Assembly (NCBI RefSeq): GCF_001570765.1
Contig: NZ_BCSH01000022.1
Coordinates: 45,677 to 109,676, forward strand
DNA length: 64,000 nt
Source of the DNA: Nocardiopsis listeri NBRC 13360
Lineage (GTDB): Bacteria; Actinomycetota; Actinomycetes; Streptosporangiales; Streptosporangiaceae
Direction of reading: 5' to 3'
Shown here: in pieces, positions 37,516 to 46,755 of the stretch
Position numbering within the stretch: position 1 is the first letter of the stretch
How the letters are laid out: every line of letters begins with the position of its first letter
The notes under the pieces: generated by a model
What the model saw: only the letters and a program-made list of their open reading frames with translations
Told to the model about the DNA's origin: nothing
Databases searched by the model: none
Program-made: the position numbers and the translations under genes

Positions 37516-37531
37516 CCCCGGTCGCCTCTTC

Positions 37532-37562
37532 GGGGCCGCTCTCCCACCGGGAGGGCGGCCCC
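37532..37562 (+). terminator. Terminator of the S8 peptidase gene
   Basis: GGGGCCGC-T-CTCCC (37532-37545) pairs with GGGAG-G-GCGGCCCC (37549-37562) over a three-base loop, 17 bases after the stop. Confidence 0.75.
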
Positions 37563-37655
37563 TCGTGTCCACCCACGGCCGAGGCACCGGCGGGGCGTAC
37601 ACTGCCCGGACCGGGCGAAACCCCCCGGTTCCCCACCTTCGGTAAGGACCCACCC

Positions 37656-38012
37656 ATGGCCGGTTTCTTCGACCGTTTCCGCGCTCCCGACCCCACCCCC
37701 TTCCGCAGGGAGCTCGACCGGGCGGGATACGAGGAAGTGCTCGGCCACATCCGGAAGGGCCACACGATCCACGCGATCAAGGTCGTCCGTGAACACACCG
37801 GCATGGGGCTGGTCGAGGCCAAGAACCTCGCCGAGGCCATCGAAGCGGGTCGTTGGAGTCCGGCCGGGCCCGCGGACGGTCAGAGCCTGGCCGACCGGAC
37901 CCGCGAGCTGTTGGCACTGGACCGTGTCGCCGACGCCGTGCTGCTGGTCGCGAAGGAGACCGGCATGAGCGAGGACGAGGCCTCACGCTTCATCGGCGCC
38001 CTCGACCGCTGA
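37656..38012 (+). CDS. Ribosomal protein L7/L12 C-terminal-domain-like protein
   Basis: A 118-residue protein with no dimerising L7/L12 N-terminal domain. Residues 31-62 (KGHTIHAIKVVREHTGMGLVEAKNLAEAI without gaps) match the helix-turn of the bL12 C-terminal domain that contacts elongation factors. A second, weaker copy seems present at 94-116 (DAVLLVAKETGMSEDEASRF), suggesting a duplication. ATG 37656 has AAGGA seven bases upstream. It lies convergently to smc. The family is found scattered in actinobacteria; its function is unknown to me and a direct ribosomal role is unproven. Confidence 0.75.
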   Translation: MAGFFDRFRAPDPTPFRRELDRAGYEEVLGHIRKGHTIHAIKVVREHTGMGLVEAKNLAEAIEAGRWSPAGPADGQSLADRTRELLALDRVADAVLLVAKETGMSEDEASRFIGALDR

Positions 38013-38036
38013 GTCGGACGTGCGGACCCGCTCGGG

Positions 38037-41000
38037 TCATGAGGTCGGACGTACGAGCTTTTGGCTGATCACCTGGGAGATGCCATCGCCCTGCATGGTG
38101 ACGCCGTACAGGGCGTCGGCCGCCTCCATCGTGCGCTTTTGGTGGGTGATCACGATGAGCTGCGACGACTCCCGCAGCTCCTCGAAGATCACCAGCAGCC
38201 GCTGCAGGTTGGTGTCGTCCAGGGCCGCCTCGACCTCGTCCATCACGTAGAAGGGCGACGGGCGCGCCTTGAAGATCGCGGCGAGGAACGCCACCGCGGT
38301 CAGTGAACGCTCACCGCCCGACAGCAGCGACAGTCGCTTGACCTTCTTGCCCGGCGGACGGGCCTCCACCTCGATCCCGGTGGTCAGCATGTCCTCCGGC
38401 GTGGTGAGCACCAGCCTGCCCTCACCACCGGGGAACAGACGGCCGAAGATCGCCGCGAACTCGCGTTCCACGTCCAGGTAGGCGGAGGAGAACACCTCCT
38501 GCACCCTGGCGTCGACCTCGGCGACGATGTCCATCAGGTCGCGACGGGTCTTCTTCAGGTCCTCCAACTGCGCGTTGAGGAACGCGTGCCGCTCCTCCAG
38601 CGCCGCGAACTCCTCCAGGGCCAGCGGGTTGATCTTGCCGAGCTGGTTGAGCCGTCGTTCGGCCGTCTTGAGGCGCTTGGCCTGCACCTCGCGCACGTAC
38701 GGCAACGGGACCGCGTCCTCGTCGGCGTCCGCGGGCGGCGGCACCGGCACGCGTGGACCGTACTCGGCGACGAGCGTGGGCACGTCCACGCCCAGCTCCT
38801 CCATGGCCTTGGTCTCCATCTGCTCCAGGCGCAGCCGACGCTCGGCACGGGCCACCTCGCCACTGTGCGCGGAACTGGTGAGCTTCTCCATCTCCACGGA
38901 GAGCTCGCGCACGCGGGCCCGCACCGTCTTGAGCTCGCCGTCGCGCGCCTCGCGTTCGGCCTCGGCGGTGGCGCGTTCGGTCTCGGCGGTGGCCGCCGAC
39001 ACGGCGATGCGCTCCAGGGCCAAGCGGGCGCTCTCGGCGACAGCCCGGGCGACGGTGGCCTGGGCGACCCGGTCGCGACGGCGCTCGGCCTCGCGTTCGA
39101 CGGCCCGACGTTCCTCCGCGGCCTGGGCGAGCAACGCGTCGGCCCGACCGGCGATGGACCTGGCGCGTTCCTCGGCGGTGCGCACCGACAGTCGGCGTTC
39201 CATTTCGGTGGCGCGGGCTCGGGAGGCCAGGTCGGCGAGTTCGTCGCGATGGTCGGCGTCGGGCGCCTCCTCCTCCACGGCGGCGGTGATCTCCTCCGCC
39301 TCGGCCAGCTCGGCCTCCATGACCTCCAGCTTCAGGACGTCCTCGTCGCGCGCGGCGCCGGCCTTGGCCGCGGCCGCCTGGTAGCGCTCGGACTCGGCCT
39401 CGGCCGAACGCGCCTGCCCGCCGAGCTTGCCCAGACGCTGGGCGGATTCGTTGCGCTTGCGATCGCTCTGCTTGCGTCGAGCGGTGAGTTCCTCGGCGGC
39501 CCGGGCGATGTCGGCGCGGTCGCGCTTGGCGGCGTCCAGGTCCACGGCCACCCGTTTGGCGGTCTCGGTGGCGGTCTCCAGGCGCTCGGCGGCCTCGTCG
39601 ACCGCGGCCTGGACCTCCAACAGGCTGGGCGCCGCCGCGGTGCCTCCGTGCACCATCTCTGTGGCGAACACGTCTCCCTCGGGGGTGACGGCCCGCACCC
39701 CGGGCAGGGCGGCGACCAGGTCCAGGGCCGCGCGGGCGTCGGAGGCCAACGCCACCCGGTCCAGCAACGCGGTGACGGCACCGGTCAGGTCGTCGGGCGC
39801 GGTGACGGCGTCGGCGGCGTAGCGAACGCCCGGGGGCAGGGCGGGCCAGGCGGCGCGTTCGGTGGAGGGCACGGTGCGGGAGACGACGATTCCGGCACGT
39901 CCGGCGTCCTGGGACTTGAGCAGTTCCAGGGCGGCCATGGCGCTGTCGTGGTCGGTCACGGCCACCGCGCCGGCGGCCACCCCGAACGCGGCGGCCACGG
40001 CGGTCTCGTGTCCGGGTTCGACCTGGACCAGGGCGGCCAGGCCACCGAGCATGCCGGGAAGGTTCGCGGCCAGCAGGGTGCCCGCGCCGTCCTTGTGCGC
40101 CAGCCCCAGCTCCAGGGCCTCCTTGCGGGCGGCCAGCGCGGCGCGCTCGCCCTCGGCGGTGCGTTCGGCGTCGCGGAGCCGGTTGAGTTCGGCGTCCGCC
40201 GCGGACAGGCTCTGGGTGAACCGTTCCTGGGTCTGGTCGAGTTCGGCGTCGCCCTCGTCGAGTCCGGCGGACTCCTCGGCGGCCATCTCGTACTCGGTCT
40301 GGGCCCGGGCGGCGCGTTCGGCGGCCTGGGCGGCGGCCTCCTCCAAACGGGCGATCTCCGATCCGTGGGAGGCCAGACGACCGCGCAGACCCTCCACCCG
40401 CGCGGACAGGCGAACGAGGCCCTCACGGCGTTCGGCGGAGGCTCGGGAGGCGGCCTCCAACCGGCGTTCCTCCCGGTGCAGGGAGTCCTCCGCGGCGGCG
40501 CGTTCGGTGACGCTCGCCTCCAGGACCTCTCGCGCCTCCTCCAGACGGGTTTGCAGCTCCTCCTCCTGGGCGGCGGCCTCCTCGGCCTCCATCTCCAGTT
40601 CCTCGGGGTCGCGGCGGCCCACGACCTCACCCTGTACCGCGACCAGGTTCTGGTGGCGTTCGGTGGCCAGACCGCGCACGGCGTCGAGGCGTTCGGTGAG
40701 ACGGGAGAGAGCGTGGTAGGTGTCGTTGGCCCTGACCAGGTTCGGGGCGGCGGCGGTGGACTGTGCCTCCAGCTCGGCCTCGCGTCCCTGGGCCCGTTCG
40801 AGGGAGGCCTCGGTGGCGCCGCGTCGTTGGAGGACGTCCTTCTCGTCGGCCTCCTCCTTGGCGAGCTTGTCGGTGAGGGTGACGATGTCGTCGGCGAGGA
40901 GGCGCAGGCGGGCGTCGCGCAGGTCGGCCTGGATGACGGCGGCCTTGCGGGCGAGTTCGGCCTGGCGGCCCAGGGGTTTGAGCTGGCGGCGCAGTTCGGC

Positions 41001-41585
41001 GGTGAGGTCGGTGACGCGGTCCAGGTTGCCCTGCATCGCGTTGAGCTTGCGGATCGCCTTCTCTTTGCGTTTGCGGTGCTTGAGGATGCCCGCGGCCTCC
41101 TCGATGAGGGCACGGCGTTCCTCGGGGCCGGCGTGCAGCACGGTGTCCAGCTGGCCCTGACCCACGATGACGTGCATCTCCCGGCCGATTCCGGAGTCGC
41201 TGAGCAGGTCCTGGATGTCCAGCAGACGACAGGTGTCGCCGTTGATCGCGTACTCGGAGCCGCCGTTGCGGAACATCGTCCGCTTGATGGTGACCTCGGT
41301 GTAGTCGATCGGCAGCGCGCCGTCGGTGTTGTCGATGGTGAGACTGACCTCGGCACGTCCCAGCGCCTGGCGGGTGGAGGTGCCCGCGAAGATCACGTCC
41401 TCCATCTTGCCGCCGCGCAGCGACTTGGCCCCCTGCTCGCCCATCACCCAGGACAGGGCGTCGACGACGTTGGACTTACCCGAACCGTTGGGCCCCACCA
41501 CGCAGGTGATCCCCGGTTCGAATCGAAGGGTGGTGGCCGACGCGAACGACTTGAAGCCGCGCAACGTCAGATTCTTCAGGTACAC
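38037..41585 (-). CDS. smc: Chromosome segregation protein SMC
   Basis: Condensin ATPase of 1182 residues. N-terminal Walker A VVGPNGSGKSNVVDALSW near 30, long coiled coils rich in Ala/Glu/Arg, a Gly-containing hinge around 510-650 (NLPGMLGGLAALVQVEPGHE, GVAAGAVAVTDHD), second coiled coil, and the C-terminal LLSGGERSLTAVAFLAAIF with Walker B FYVMDEVEAALDD. GTG 41585 (YLKNLTLRGFKSFA) fits the family start and stands five bases after GGGAGG; GTG 41591 is a second choice. It works with ScpA/ScpB encoded elsewhere. Confidence 0.96.
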   Translation of the reverse strand: MYLKNLTLRGFKSFASATTLRFEPGITCVVGPNGSGKSNVVDALSWVMGEQGAKSLRGGKMEDVIFAGTSTRQALGRAEVSLTIDNTDGALPIDYTEVTIKRTMFRNGGSEYAINGDTCRLLDIQDLLSDSGIGREMHVIVGQGQLDTVLHAGPEERRALIEEAAGILKHRKRKEKAIRKLNAMQGNLDRVTDLTAELRRQLKPLGRQAELARKAAVIQADLRDARLRLLADDIVTLTDKLAKEEADEKDVLQRRGATEASLERAQGREAELEAQSTAAAPNLVRANDTYHALSRLTERLDAVRGLATERHQNLVAVQGEVVGRRDPEELEMEAEEAAAQEEELQTRLEEAREVLEASVTERAAAEDSLHREERRLEAASRASAERREGLVRLSARVEGLRGRLASHGSEIARLEEAAAQAAERAARAQTEYEMAAEESAGLDEGDAELDQTQERFTQSLSAADAELNRLRDAERTAEGERAALAARKEALELGLAHKDGAGTLLAANLPGMLGGLAALVQVEPGHETAVAAAFGVAAGAVAVTDHDSAMAALELLKSQDAGRAGIVVSRTVPSTERAAWPALPPGVRYAADAVTAPDDLTGAVTALLDRVALASDARAALDLVAALPGVRAVTPEGDVFATEMVHGGTAAAPSLLEVQAAVDEAAERLETATETAKRVAVDLDAAKRDRADIARAAEELTARRKQSDRKRNESAQRLGKLGGQARSAEAESERYQAAAAKAGAARDEDVLKLEVMEAELAEAEEITAAVEEEAPDADHRDELADLASRARATEMERRLSVRTAEERARSIAGRADALLAQAAEERRAVEREAERRRDRVAQATVARAVAESARLALERIAVSAATAETERATAEAEREARDGELKTVRARVRELSVEMEKLTSSAHSGEVARAERRLRLEQMETKAMEELGVDVPTLVAEYGPRVPVPPPADADEDAVPLPYVREVQAKRLKTAERRLNQLGKINPLALEEFAALEERHAFLNAQLEDLKKTRRDLMDIVAEVDARVQEVFSSAYLDVEREFAAIFGRLFPGGEGRLVLTTPEDMLTTGIEVEARPPGKKVKRLSLLSGGERSLTAVAFLAAIFKARPSPFYVMDEVEAALDDTNLQRLLVIFEELRESSQLIVITHQKRTMEAADALYGVTMQGDGISQVISQKLVRPTS

Positions 41586-42004
41586 CCACACCTCCCACGA
41601 CGGTCACCGTTCTCGCCACGGGCGGTCGCCACGAGGCCGACAACAAGGGTGCCACGAAGCGGTGACCGAAGGGTGATGTTAGGTGCTTCCGACCCCGATG
41701 AACTGCGACACCGCGCGCACGGATCCGCTTACCAGTGAGGTTCTCGGGTCTGGGACACGGCCGCAGAACCGGCACGGCCGGGGGGTCGACATCCAAAGGA
41801 ATGTCCGGCGGACACACAGGGTTACCCTTCGGCCCGCCGGGTACAACGCTTAAAGACGCCGCCAAGGGAAGGAAAAATTCAGCGGCGGAAGCACGGGTGG
41901 TCGATCCGGCCAGGGACGCCAGTGATGTTGTCGGCGTCCCCGTCTGTGGATCGACAGATCTCGTTCGCACCCACCCGTGCGGGCTACGAACGTGGTGTTG
42001 TGGT
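41586..42004 (-). other. Region between smc and the small coiled-coil gene
   Basis: About 420 bases without a credible gene. It must hold the smc promoter on the minus strand and the end of the small coiled-coil transcript. A short palindrome TCTGTGGATCGACAGA lies near 41943-41958. Plus-strand frames here have no family features. Confidence 0.4.
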
Positions 42005-42196
42005 TCAGGCGAGCGCGGGCTCGCGGTCGGTCGCGCTGGTGGCGACGTCGGTGACGGCCATGCTGAGCTGGTCGTTCTGTGCCTGAAGACGACCGATCTC
42101 GTCCTCGAGGTCGCGTACCCGCTTCTGAAGCCGTCGCATCTCCGAAACCATTCGAGGGTCGGAGCCGCCGACGTGGCCGAACAGAGCCTTCGCCAT
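42005..42196 (-). CDS. Small conserved coiled-coil protein
   Basis: A 63-residue protein beginning MAKALFGHVGGSDPRMVSEM, then a heptad-like helix RRLQKRVRDLEDEIGRLQAQNDQLSMAV and a short tail. I recall similar short proteins in streptomycetes and relatives, always with the MAKALxGxVGGxDPR start, but no function is assigned. GGAGG lies nine bases before the ATG. It is upstream of smc on the same strand with a gap of about 420 bases. Likely cytosolic and oligomeric. Confidence 0.8.
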   Translation of the reverse strand: MAKALFGHVGGSDPRMVSEMRRLQKRVRDLEDEIGRLQAQNDQLSMAVTDVATSATDREPALA

Positions 42197-42553
42197 GATG
42201 TGGGTCCTCCACGCTGAGTGACCAGTGGTTGTGCGCACGTGCGACATCCCGTGTAATGAAACGACCGTGGGTCGTGTGTCACGGGTGGTTGATGCGCGAT
42301 GTGTCTTTAAGAGTCTCACCATGCGCGCCGCTGGTCAAGATTGGATTACAACAGTCCGTAACTGCCACTGCCCGGCCGTAGGGGCTCAAGGCACGTGGTT
42401 TCGCACGATCCGAATCGGTCCACCCCCGGTGCCGCGACCGGCCGGTGACGACGTGGCTCTCACACCCGGCGCCCTGGCCCGCGATCACCGTCCACGGCCA
42501 TGGTGCGCCGTTCTACGGTGGATGATTCGTACCGCGTTACCCTTCCAGTCTAC
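42197..42553 (-). other. Leader of the small coiled-coil gene
   Basis: On the minus strand a TTGACC (about 42340 to 42335) followed 17-20 bases later by CTCTTAAA could be a promoter for the small coiled-coil gene. Otherwise I see nothing, and no gene. Confidence 0.35.
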
Positions 42554-42841
42554 TCAACGCTCGACGAAACCATCGAAGGAACCCCCTGGCGGGGACCAAC
42601 GTTCGATCACGGAATCCACACGACCGGGTGTTCCACCGCCTCTGAGGTGCTCCAGAAGGCGTTCACAGTCGGTCCGGGAACCCTCCGCCACGACCTCCAC
42701 GCGACCGTCGTCGAGGTTGGTCGCGGCTCCGGTCAGTCCGATCTCCAGCGCCCGAGACCGCGTCCACCAGCGGAAACCCACCCCCTGCACCCGACCGCGC
42801 ACCCACGCGGTCAGCCGGACGGATTCACTGCGTTCTCCCAT
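42554..42841 (-). CDS. acyP: Acylphosphatase
   Basis: A 95-residue enzyme that hydrolyses acyl phosphates. The family signature [20 protein letters not shown] carries the catalytic Arg (in VQGVGFR), and the catalytic Asn lies in [17 protein letters not shown]. The order mutM-acyP-smc matches other actinobacteria. Confidence 0.93.
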   Translation of the reverse strand: MGERSESVRLTAWVRGRVQGVGFRWWTRSRALEIGLTGAATNLDDGRVEVVAEGSRTDCERLLEHLRGGGTPGRVDSVIERWSPPGGSFDGFVER

Positions 42842-42959
42842 GGCCGGGCAACCCCCTTACCTCGCGGCGACAGTTTCCTCACCGACACGCCCCATCACCC
42901 TCCCCTGAGGCGACGCGGACCGCTTTCCGCCCCTGAACAGGGGACTTCTCCAGAGAAGC

Positions 42960-43814
42960 TCAGGCCCCGGAACGGGGCGCCCGCTGACAGCTCGGGCAGC
43001 TGAACGAGGAACGGTTCATGAACGCCTCGCGCACGATCGCGGTCCCACAACGTCCGCACGGCCGGTCCCGCCGGCCGTACGCGTTCAGCCCGCGCTCGAA
43101 GTAGCCGCTCTCCCCGTTGACGTCGACGTACAACCCGTCGAACGTGGTGCCGCCGACCTCCAGCGCCTCCGTCATCACCTCGGTGACGTGTCCGAGCAGC
43201 TCCAACGCCTGGGCGTTGGTCAACCCCCGGGTCGATCGCGCCCAGTGCAGACGGGAACGCCACAGCGCCTCGTCGGCGTAGATGTTTCCCACACCGCTGA
43301 TCAGCGACTGGTCGAGCAGGGCCCGCTTGACCTCGGTCCGTTTGGCCCGCAGCGCCCGCACGAACGCCTCGGGGACGAACTCCGGGTCCAGGGGGTCCAG
43401 GGCGATGTGGTCCACCGAGACCGGCACGTCGACCCGTTCCCCCGGCTCGTCCACCAGCAGGTGGCCGAAGGTGCGCTGGTCGACGAAGCGCAGCTCCTGC
43501 CCGTCGGACAGCGGCAACCGCACGCGCAGGTGCTTCTCGTCCGGTTTTCCCCGTGGCTGCACCAGCATCTGTCCACTCATGCCCAAGTGGGTCAGCAGCA
43601 TCTCGCCGCTGTCCAGCACCAGCCACATGTACTTGCCGCGTCGACGCACCGCCGTCGGGGTGCGATCCGCCAGCCGGCCGACGAAGTCCGCGGGCCCGGG
43701 CACGTGGCGGCGGATCGAACGCGGGTGCAGCACCTCCACGGCACCGATCCGACGACCCACCGCGTGCTCGTCGAGACCACGCCGTACGACCTCGACCTCG
43801 GGAAGTTCGGGCAC
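42960..43814 (-). CDS. mutM: Formamidopyrimidine-DNA glycosylase (MutM/Fpg)
   Basis: Removes 8-oxoguanine and ring-opened purines. The mature N-terminal Pro nucleophile and Glu are present ([14 protein letters not shown]). The H2TH region ([19 protein letters not shown]) and a C-terminal zinc finger ([13 protein letters not shown], then CPSCQ) complete it. GTG 43814 starts four bases after the rnc stop, so the two are co-translated. Confidence 0.95.
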   Translation of the reverse strand: MPELPEVEVVRRGLDEHAVGRRIGAVEVLHPRSIRRHVPGPADFVGRLADRTPTAVRRRGKYMWLVLDSGEMLLTHLGMSGQMLVQPRGKPDEKHLRVRLPLSDGQELRFVDQRTFGHLLVDEPGERVDVPVSVDHIALDPLDPEFVPEAFVRALRAKRTEVKRALLDQSLISGVGNIYADEALWRSRLHWARSTRGLTNAQALELLGHVTEVMTEALEVGGTTFDGLYVDVNGESGYFERGLNAYGRRDRPCGRCGTAIVREAFMNRSSFSCPSCQRAPRSGA

Positions 43815-43817
43815 GGG

Positions 43818-44603
43818 TCAACCACGCCCCTTCGTCTTGTTGGTCTGTACCTTGCCGCCCTGGGACCTGGCGGGGACCTCCCCGTCCTGGGCGGCGCCCT
43901 GATCCGAGCGGGCGCGGATGGCCTTCCAGGCCGACTCCGCGGCCTGCTGCTCGGCCTCCTTCTTGCTGCGCCCCTCACCCAGCCCGTGGCTCTCCCCGGC
44001 CACTCGCACGGTGGCGCGGAAGGTCTTCTGGTGGTCGGGGCCGCTCTCGTCCACGTGGTACTCGGGCACGCCGAGCATCTCCGCGGCGGTGAGCTCCTGC
44101 AAAGACGTCTTCCAGTCCAGACCGGCACCCAGCCCCGACGCGGTCGCGATGAGCGGATCGAAGAGGCGGTGCACGAACTCCGAGGCCACGTCCAGGCCAC
44201 GGTCCAGGTAGACCGCGCCGATGATGGCCTCCAGGGTGTCGGCGAGGATCGAGGACTTGTCCCGGCCCCCGGTGCCCTCCTCACCTCGGCCCAGGCGGAT
44301 GTACTGACCGATGCCCAATCCGCGGGCCACGTCGGCGAGGGCGCGCATGTTCACCACCGCCGCGCGCAGCTTGGCGAGCTGGCCCTCCGGCAGGTCCGGG
44401 TGCTTGCGGAACAGGGTGTCGGTGACCACCAGGCCCAGAACGGAGTCACCGAGGAACTCCAGTCGCTCGTTGGTGGGCAGGCCGCCCTTCTCATAGGCGT
44501 AGGAACGGTGGGTGAGGGCTCGAAGCAGGATCTTGGGGTCGACCTCGACCCCGATCGCCCTGTGGAACGACTTCGTCTCGGATGCGGAGAGTTGACTGGC
44601 CAC
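43818..44603 (-). CDS. rnc: Ribonuclease III
   Basis: Double-strand-specific endoribonuclease for rRNA and mRNA processing. The RNase III signature [16 protein letters not shown] near 50 and the second metal Glu in [15 protein letters not shown] are present. The dsRNA-binding domain near the C-terminus ends [19 protein letters not shown], with a Lys/Gln-rich tail. GTG 44603 has GGGAAG eight bases upstream and gives 261 residues. Confidence 0.95.
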   Translation of the reverse strand: MASQLSASETKSFHRAIGVEVDPKILLRALTHRSYAYEKGGLPTNERLEFLGDSVLGLVVTDTLFRKHPDLPEGQLAKLRAAVVNMRALADVARGLGIGQYIRLGRGEEGTGGRDKSSILADTLEAIIGAVYLDRGLDVASEFVHRLFDPLIATASGLGAGLDWKTSLQELTAAEMLGVPEYHVDESGPDHQKTFRATVRVAGESHGLGEGRSKKEAEQQAAESAWKAIRARSDQGAAQDGEVPARSQGGKVQTNKTKGRG

Positions 44604-44953
44604 GCGGGTTCGCTTCCCTGGTTCGGGCGCGCCGGAGCGCGCGGATGCTGTGGGGATCCCTCGGCCCGTCCTGGACGCTCGAAAACGAGGTGATCGTCGC
44701 GGGAGCACGCGCTCCCCCGGCGGCCACCACGATCTCGGGAGCCACTGCGGACCCGGAACCCTCCGGTGTCGAGGGTGCCACGGAAGAGGACTTCCTCGGC
44801 CGTACGAGATCACTCTACAAAGACCGGACGACACCGAGGCTCCCAATCCCCTCCTGGACAGCACAACGGGGCGGATCCCCGATGGGTTCCGCCCCGTTCG
44901 CGTGTTCGTCGAAGACCGGGATCGGGCGCATGCCGCCCGGGGCCGGTACATCG
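44604..44953 (-). other. Region between rpmF and rnc
   Basis: Holds the rpmF terminator (44865-44898) and, near 44812-44817, a minus-strand TAGAGT that could be the rnc -10. No gene is credible. Confidence 0.4.
44865..44898 (-). terminator. Terminator of rpmF
   Basis: AACGGGGCGGA (44865-44875) pairs exactly with TCCGCCCCGTT (44888-44898) over a 12-base loop, about 55 bases after the rpmF stop on the minus strand. Confidence 0.75.
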
Positions 44954-45130
44954 TTACGCCGGGTTCGTGACCTGGCGGTTGTTGTAGGTACCGCAGCTCG
45001 GGCACGCGATGTGGGGCTGCTTCGGGTCACGGCAGCGCGGGCAGTTGACCAGCACCGGGCGCGACGCCTTCCACTGGGAACGGCGGGTCCGGGTGTTGCT
45101 CCGCGACATCTTCCGCTTCGGGACGGCCAC
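44954..45130 (-). CDS. rpmF: 50S ribosomal protein L32
   Basis: A 58-residue L32 translated [20 protein letters not shown] at the start, then [20 protein letters not shown] and [18 protein letters not shown]. Two CxxC pairs form the zinc site. The GTG at 45130 has GAGGA five bases upstream. The order (DUF177 gene)-rpmF-rnc-mutM is the standard one. Confidence 0.96.
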   Translation of the reverse strand: MAVPKRKMSRSNTRTRRSQWKASRPVLVNCPRCRDPKQPHIACPSCGTYNNRQVTNPA

Positions 45131-45261
45131 TTCAATCCTCCTGGGTCACCCCCGCGCGGTCGCGGGAGGTCGCTTATCTGGTCACCCCGCGCGCTGTGGC
45201 GGGGAATGGTGTGCTCCGGTCGGTCGGGCCCTGGGGCACCGTGGGCGACCGGTTCACGAGC

Positions 45262-45810
45262 TCATCGCTCGCCGGGGTCCTCCGTGATTCCACGGAGTGC
45301 GTCCCAGCGCGGATCGATGCCGTCGCCGTGCCCGTGATCGGGCTCGGCCTCGGCGAGCTTGACGCCACACTCGGAGCACAGGCCGGGGCAGTCCGGTCCG
45401 CACAGCGGTGAGAGTGGGAGCGCGAGCACGACGGCGTCTCGGACCACCGGTTCGAGGTCGAGCAGGTCGCCCTCTAGATAGTAGTCCTCATCCTCGTCGC
45501 CCGAGTCCTCGCCATCGGCCGCGGTGACGTCGTCATCGTCCCCGGGGTAACGGAACATCTCCTGGAAGCGGGCTTCCAGCCCCTCGGACAGGGGGTCGAG
45601 GCAGCGGGAGCACTCGGCGGTCAGGTTGCCACTGACGGTCCCGGTGACCAGGACCCCCTCCATGACGGCCTCCAAGCGCAGGTCCAGCTCGATCTCCTGC
45701 CCTCTGGGCACGCCTGCCATCGCCGTCTCGAACCCTTCGGTGAGGGTCACGATACGGTTGACGGTCCGCATCGACCCCGGCTGGCGGCCCAGCGGGCGGG
45801 TGTCGACCAC
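45262..45810 (-). CDS. DUF177 (YceD-type) protein
   Basis: A 182-residue YceD-family protein, linked to 23S rRNA/50S assembly in E. coli and generally found upstream of rpmF. It has CSRCLDPLSEG and the Cys cluster CGPDCPGLCSECG, both typical. The GTG at 45810 is the first standard start, but the in-frame codons upstream read LSRLDARGPY, which resembles the usual N-terminus of the family; a CTG at 45840 could be the true start. C-terminal acid stretch around residue 95 (GDDDDVTAADGEDSGDEDED). Confidence 0.88.
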   Translation of the reverse strand: MVDTRPLGRQPGSMRTVNRIVTLTEGFETAMAGVPRGQEIELDLRLEAVMEGVLVTGTVSGNLTAECSRCLDPLSEGLEARFQEMFRYPGDDDDVTAADGEDSGDEDEDYYLEGDLLDLEPVVRDAVVLALPLSPLCGPDCPGLCSECGVKLAEAEPDHGHGDGIDPRWDALRGITEDPGER

Positions 45811-46020
45811 GTACGGGCCACGGGCATCTAGACGAGACAGAGTGATCGCGCTTTCAAAAGAGGTTCCGAGGGCCGGGCACGAGCTCGCCGACGCTTGCGC
45901 GTCGGTCGTTCACGGTGGTGCTGACCGGCCTGAGCGCACGCCGAAGACCGGCGACGCCTATGGTCGAACCAGGATTCTACCTACCATGCCCCCGCGTACC
46001 CAAATCAGGGCCCGAGGATC

Positions 46021-46509
46021 CTACTCCGCGCGCTTCTCCTCGTACTTGTCCTTGAGCCGCCCCTGGACGTAGGGCGTGACCAGGCTGGAGACGTCGCCGC
46101 GGTGCAGGGCGATCTCGCGGACCAGACTGGACGACAGGAACGAGTACTGGGGGTTGGCCGTCATGAAGACGGTCTCCACGCCGGAGAGCCGATAGTTCAT
46201 CTGCGCGATCTGCAACTCGTAGTCGAAGTCGCTGACCGAGCGCAGGCTGCGCACGATGGTCCCGATGTCGTTCTCGCGACAGAAGTCGACGAGCATCCCG
46301 TCGAACTCGCTGACACGCACGTTGCCGAACTCGGACGTGCCCTCGCGGAGCATGTCGAGCTTCTCGGGGACGGTGAAGAGACCCCGCTTGTTGACGTTGT
46401 TCAGTACGGCGGCGATGACCTCGTCGTACTGTTTGGCGGCTCGACCGATGATGTCGATGTGGCCGTAGGTGACCGGGTCGAAGGAACCCGGACAGACAGC
46501 TCTGCGCAC
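46021..46509 (-). CDS. coaD: Pantetheine-phosphate adenylyltransferase (CoaD)
   Basis: Makes dephospho-CoA from phosphopantetheine and ATP. A 162-residue nucleotidyltransferase with VCPGSFDPVTYGHIDII (the GxFDP and T/HxGH motifs), FDGMLVDFCRE and FMTANPQYSFLSSSLVREI. GTG 46509 gives the canonical start with AGGAGAGG upstream. In related genomes rsmD lies directly upstream in the same transcript; here a TnpB element splits them. Confidence 0.95.
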   Translation of the reverse strand: MRRAVCPGSFDPVTYGHIDIIGRAAKQYDEVIAAVLNNVNKRGLFTVPEKLDMLREGTSEFGNVRVSEFDGMLVDFCRENDIGTIVRSLRSVSDFDYELQIAQMNYRLSGVETVFMTANPQYSFLSSSLVREIALHRGDVSSLVTPYVQGRLKDKYEEKRAE

Positions 46510-46627
46510 GGTGGATCGCCCCTCTCCTGAACTACTCGCGGGTACCGCGATCGTAGGGGTTGGACTCCACGCCGATTCGGGCAACTCCCCCTTAGTATCC
46601 ACATTCACCCCGTTTTGAGTGTGGAAA

Positions 46628-46647
46628 CCCGGCCCTTCAGGGCCGGG
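46628..46647 (+). repeat. Left-end hairpin of the TnpB element
   Basis: CCCGGCCC (46628-46635), loop TTCA, GGGCCGGG (46640-46647). Such hairpins flank IS200/IS605-type elements. The element's exact left boundary is not fixed. Confidence 0.5.
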
Positions 46648-46755
46648 AGGAAACACCCCCGCACACCCTTCCCGGCCATCCAAGACCGGAAAAACACCGA
46701 GAAGTTCTCTGATTCGCCCCCACCTCCTGGTCGGGGGTGGTTAGCGTATTGGACC

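Noticed and set aside
34876..37653. A 925-codon open frame on the minus strand opposite the S8 peptidase gene, and a 606-codon frame on the plus strand within it
   Set aside because: Shadow frames of a high-GC gene. The S8 frame has signal peptide, triad and PA domain, while the shadows are made of Gly/Val/Arg-rich noise.
41735..42217. Plus-strand 160-codon frame upstream of the small coiled-coil gene
   Set aside because: No ribosome binding site, no recognisable family and overlaps a conserved small gene on the other strand.
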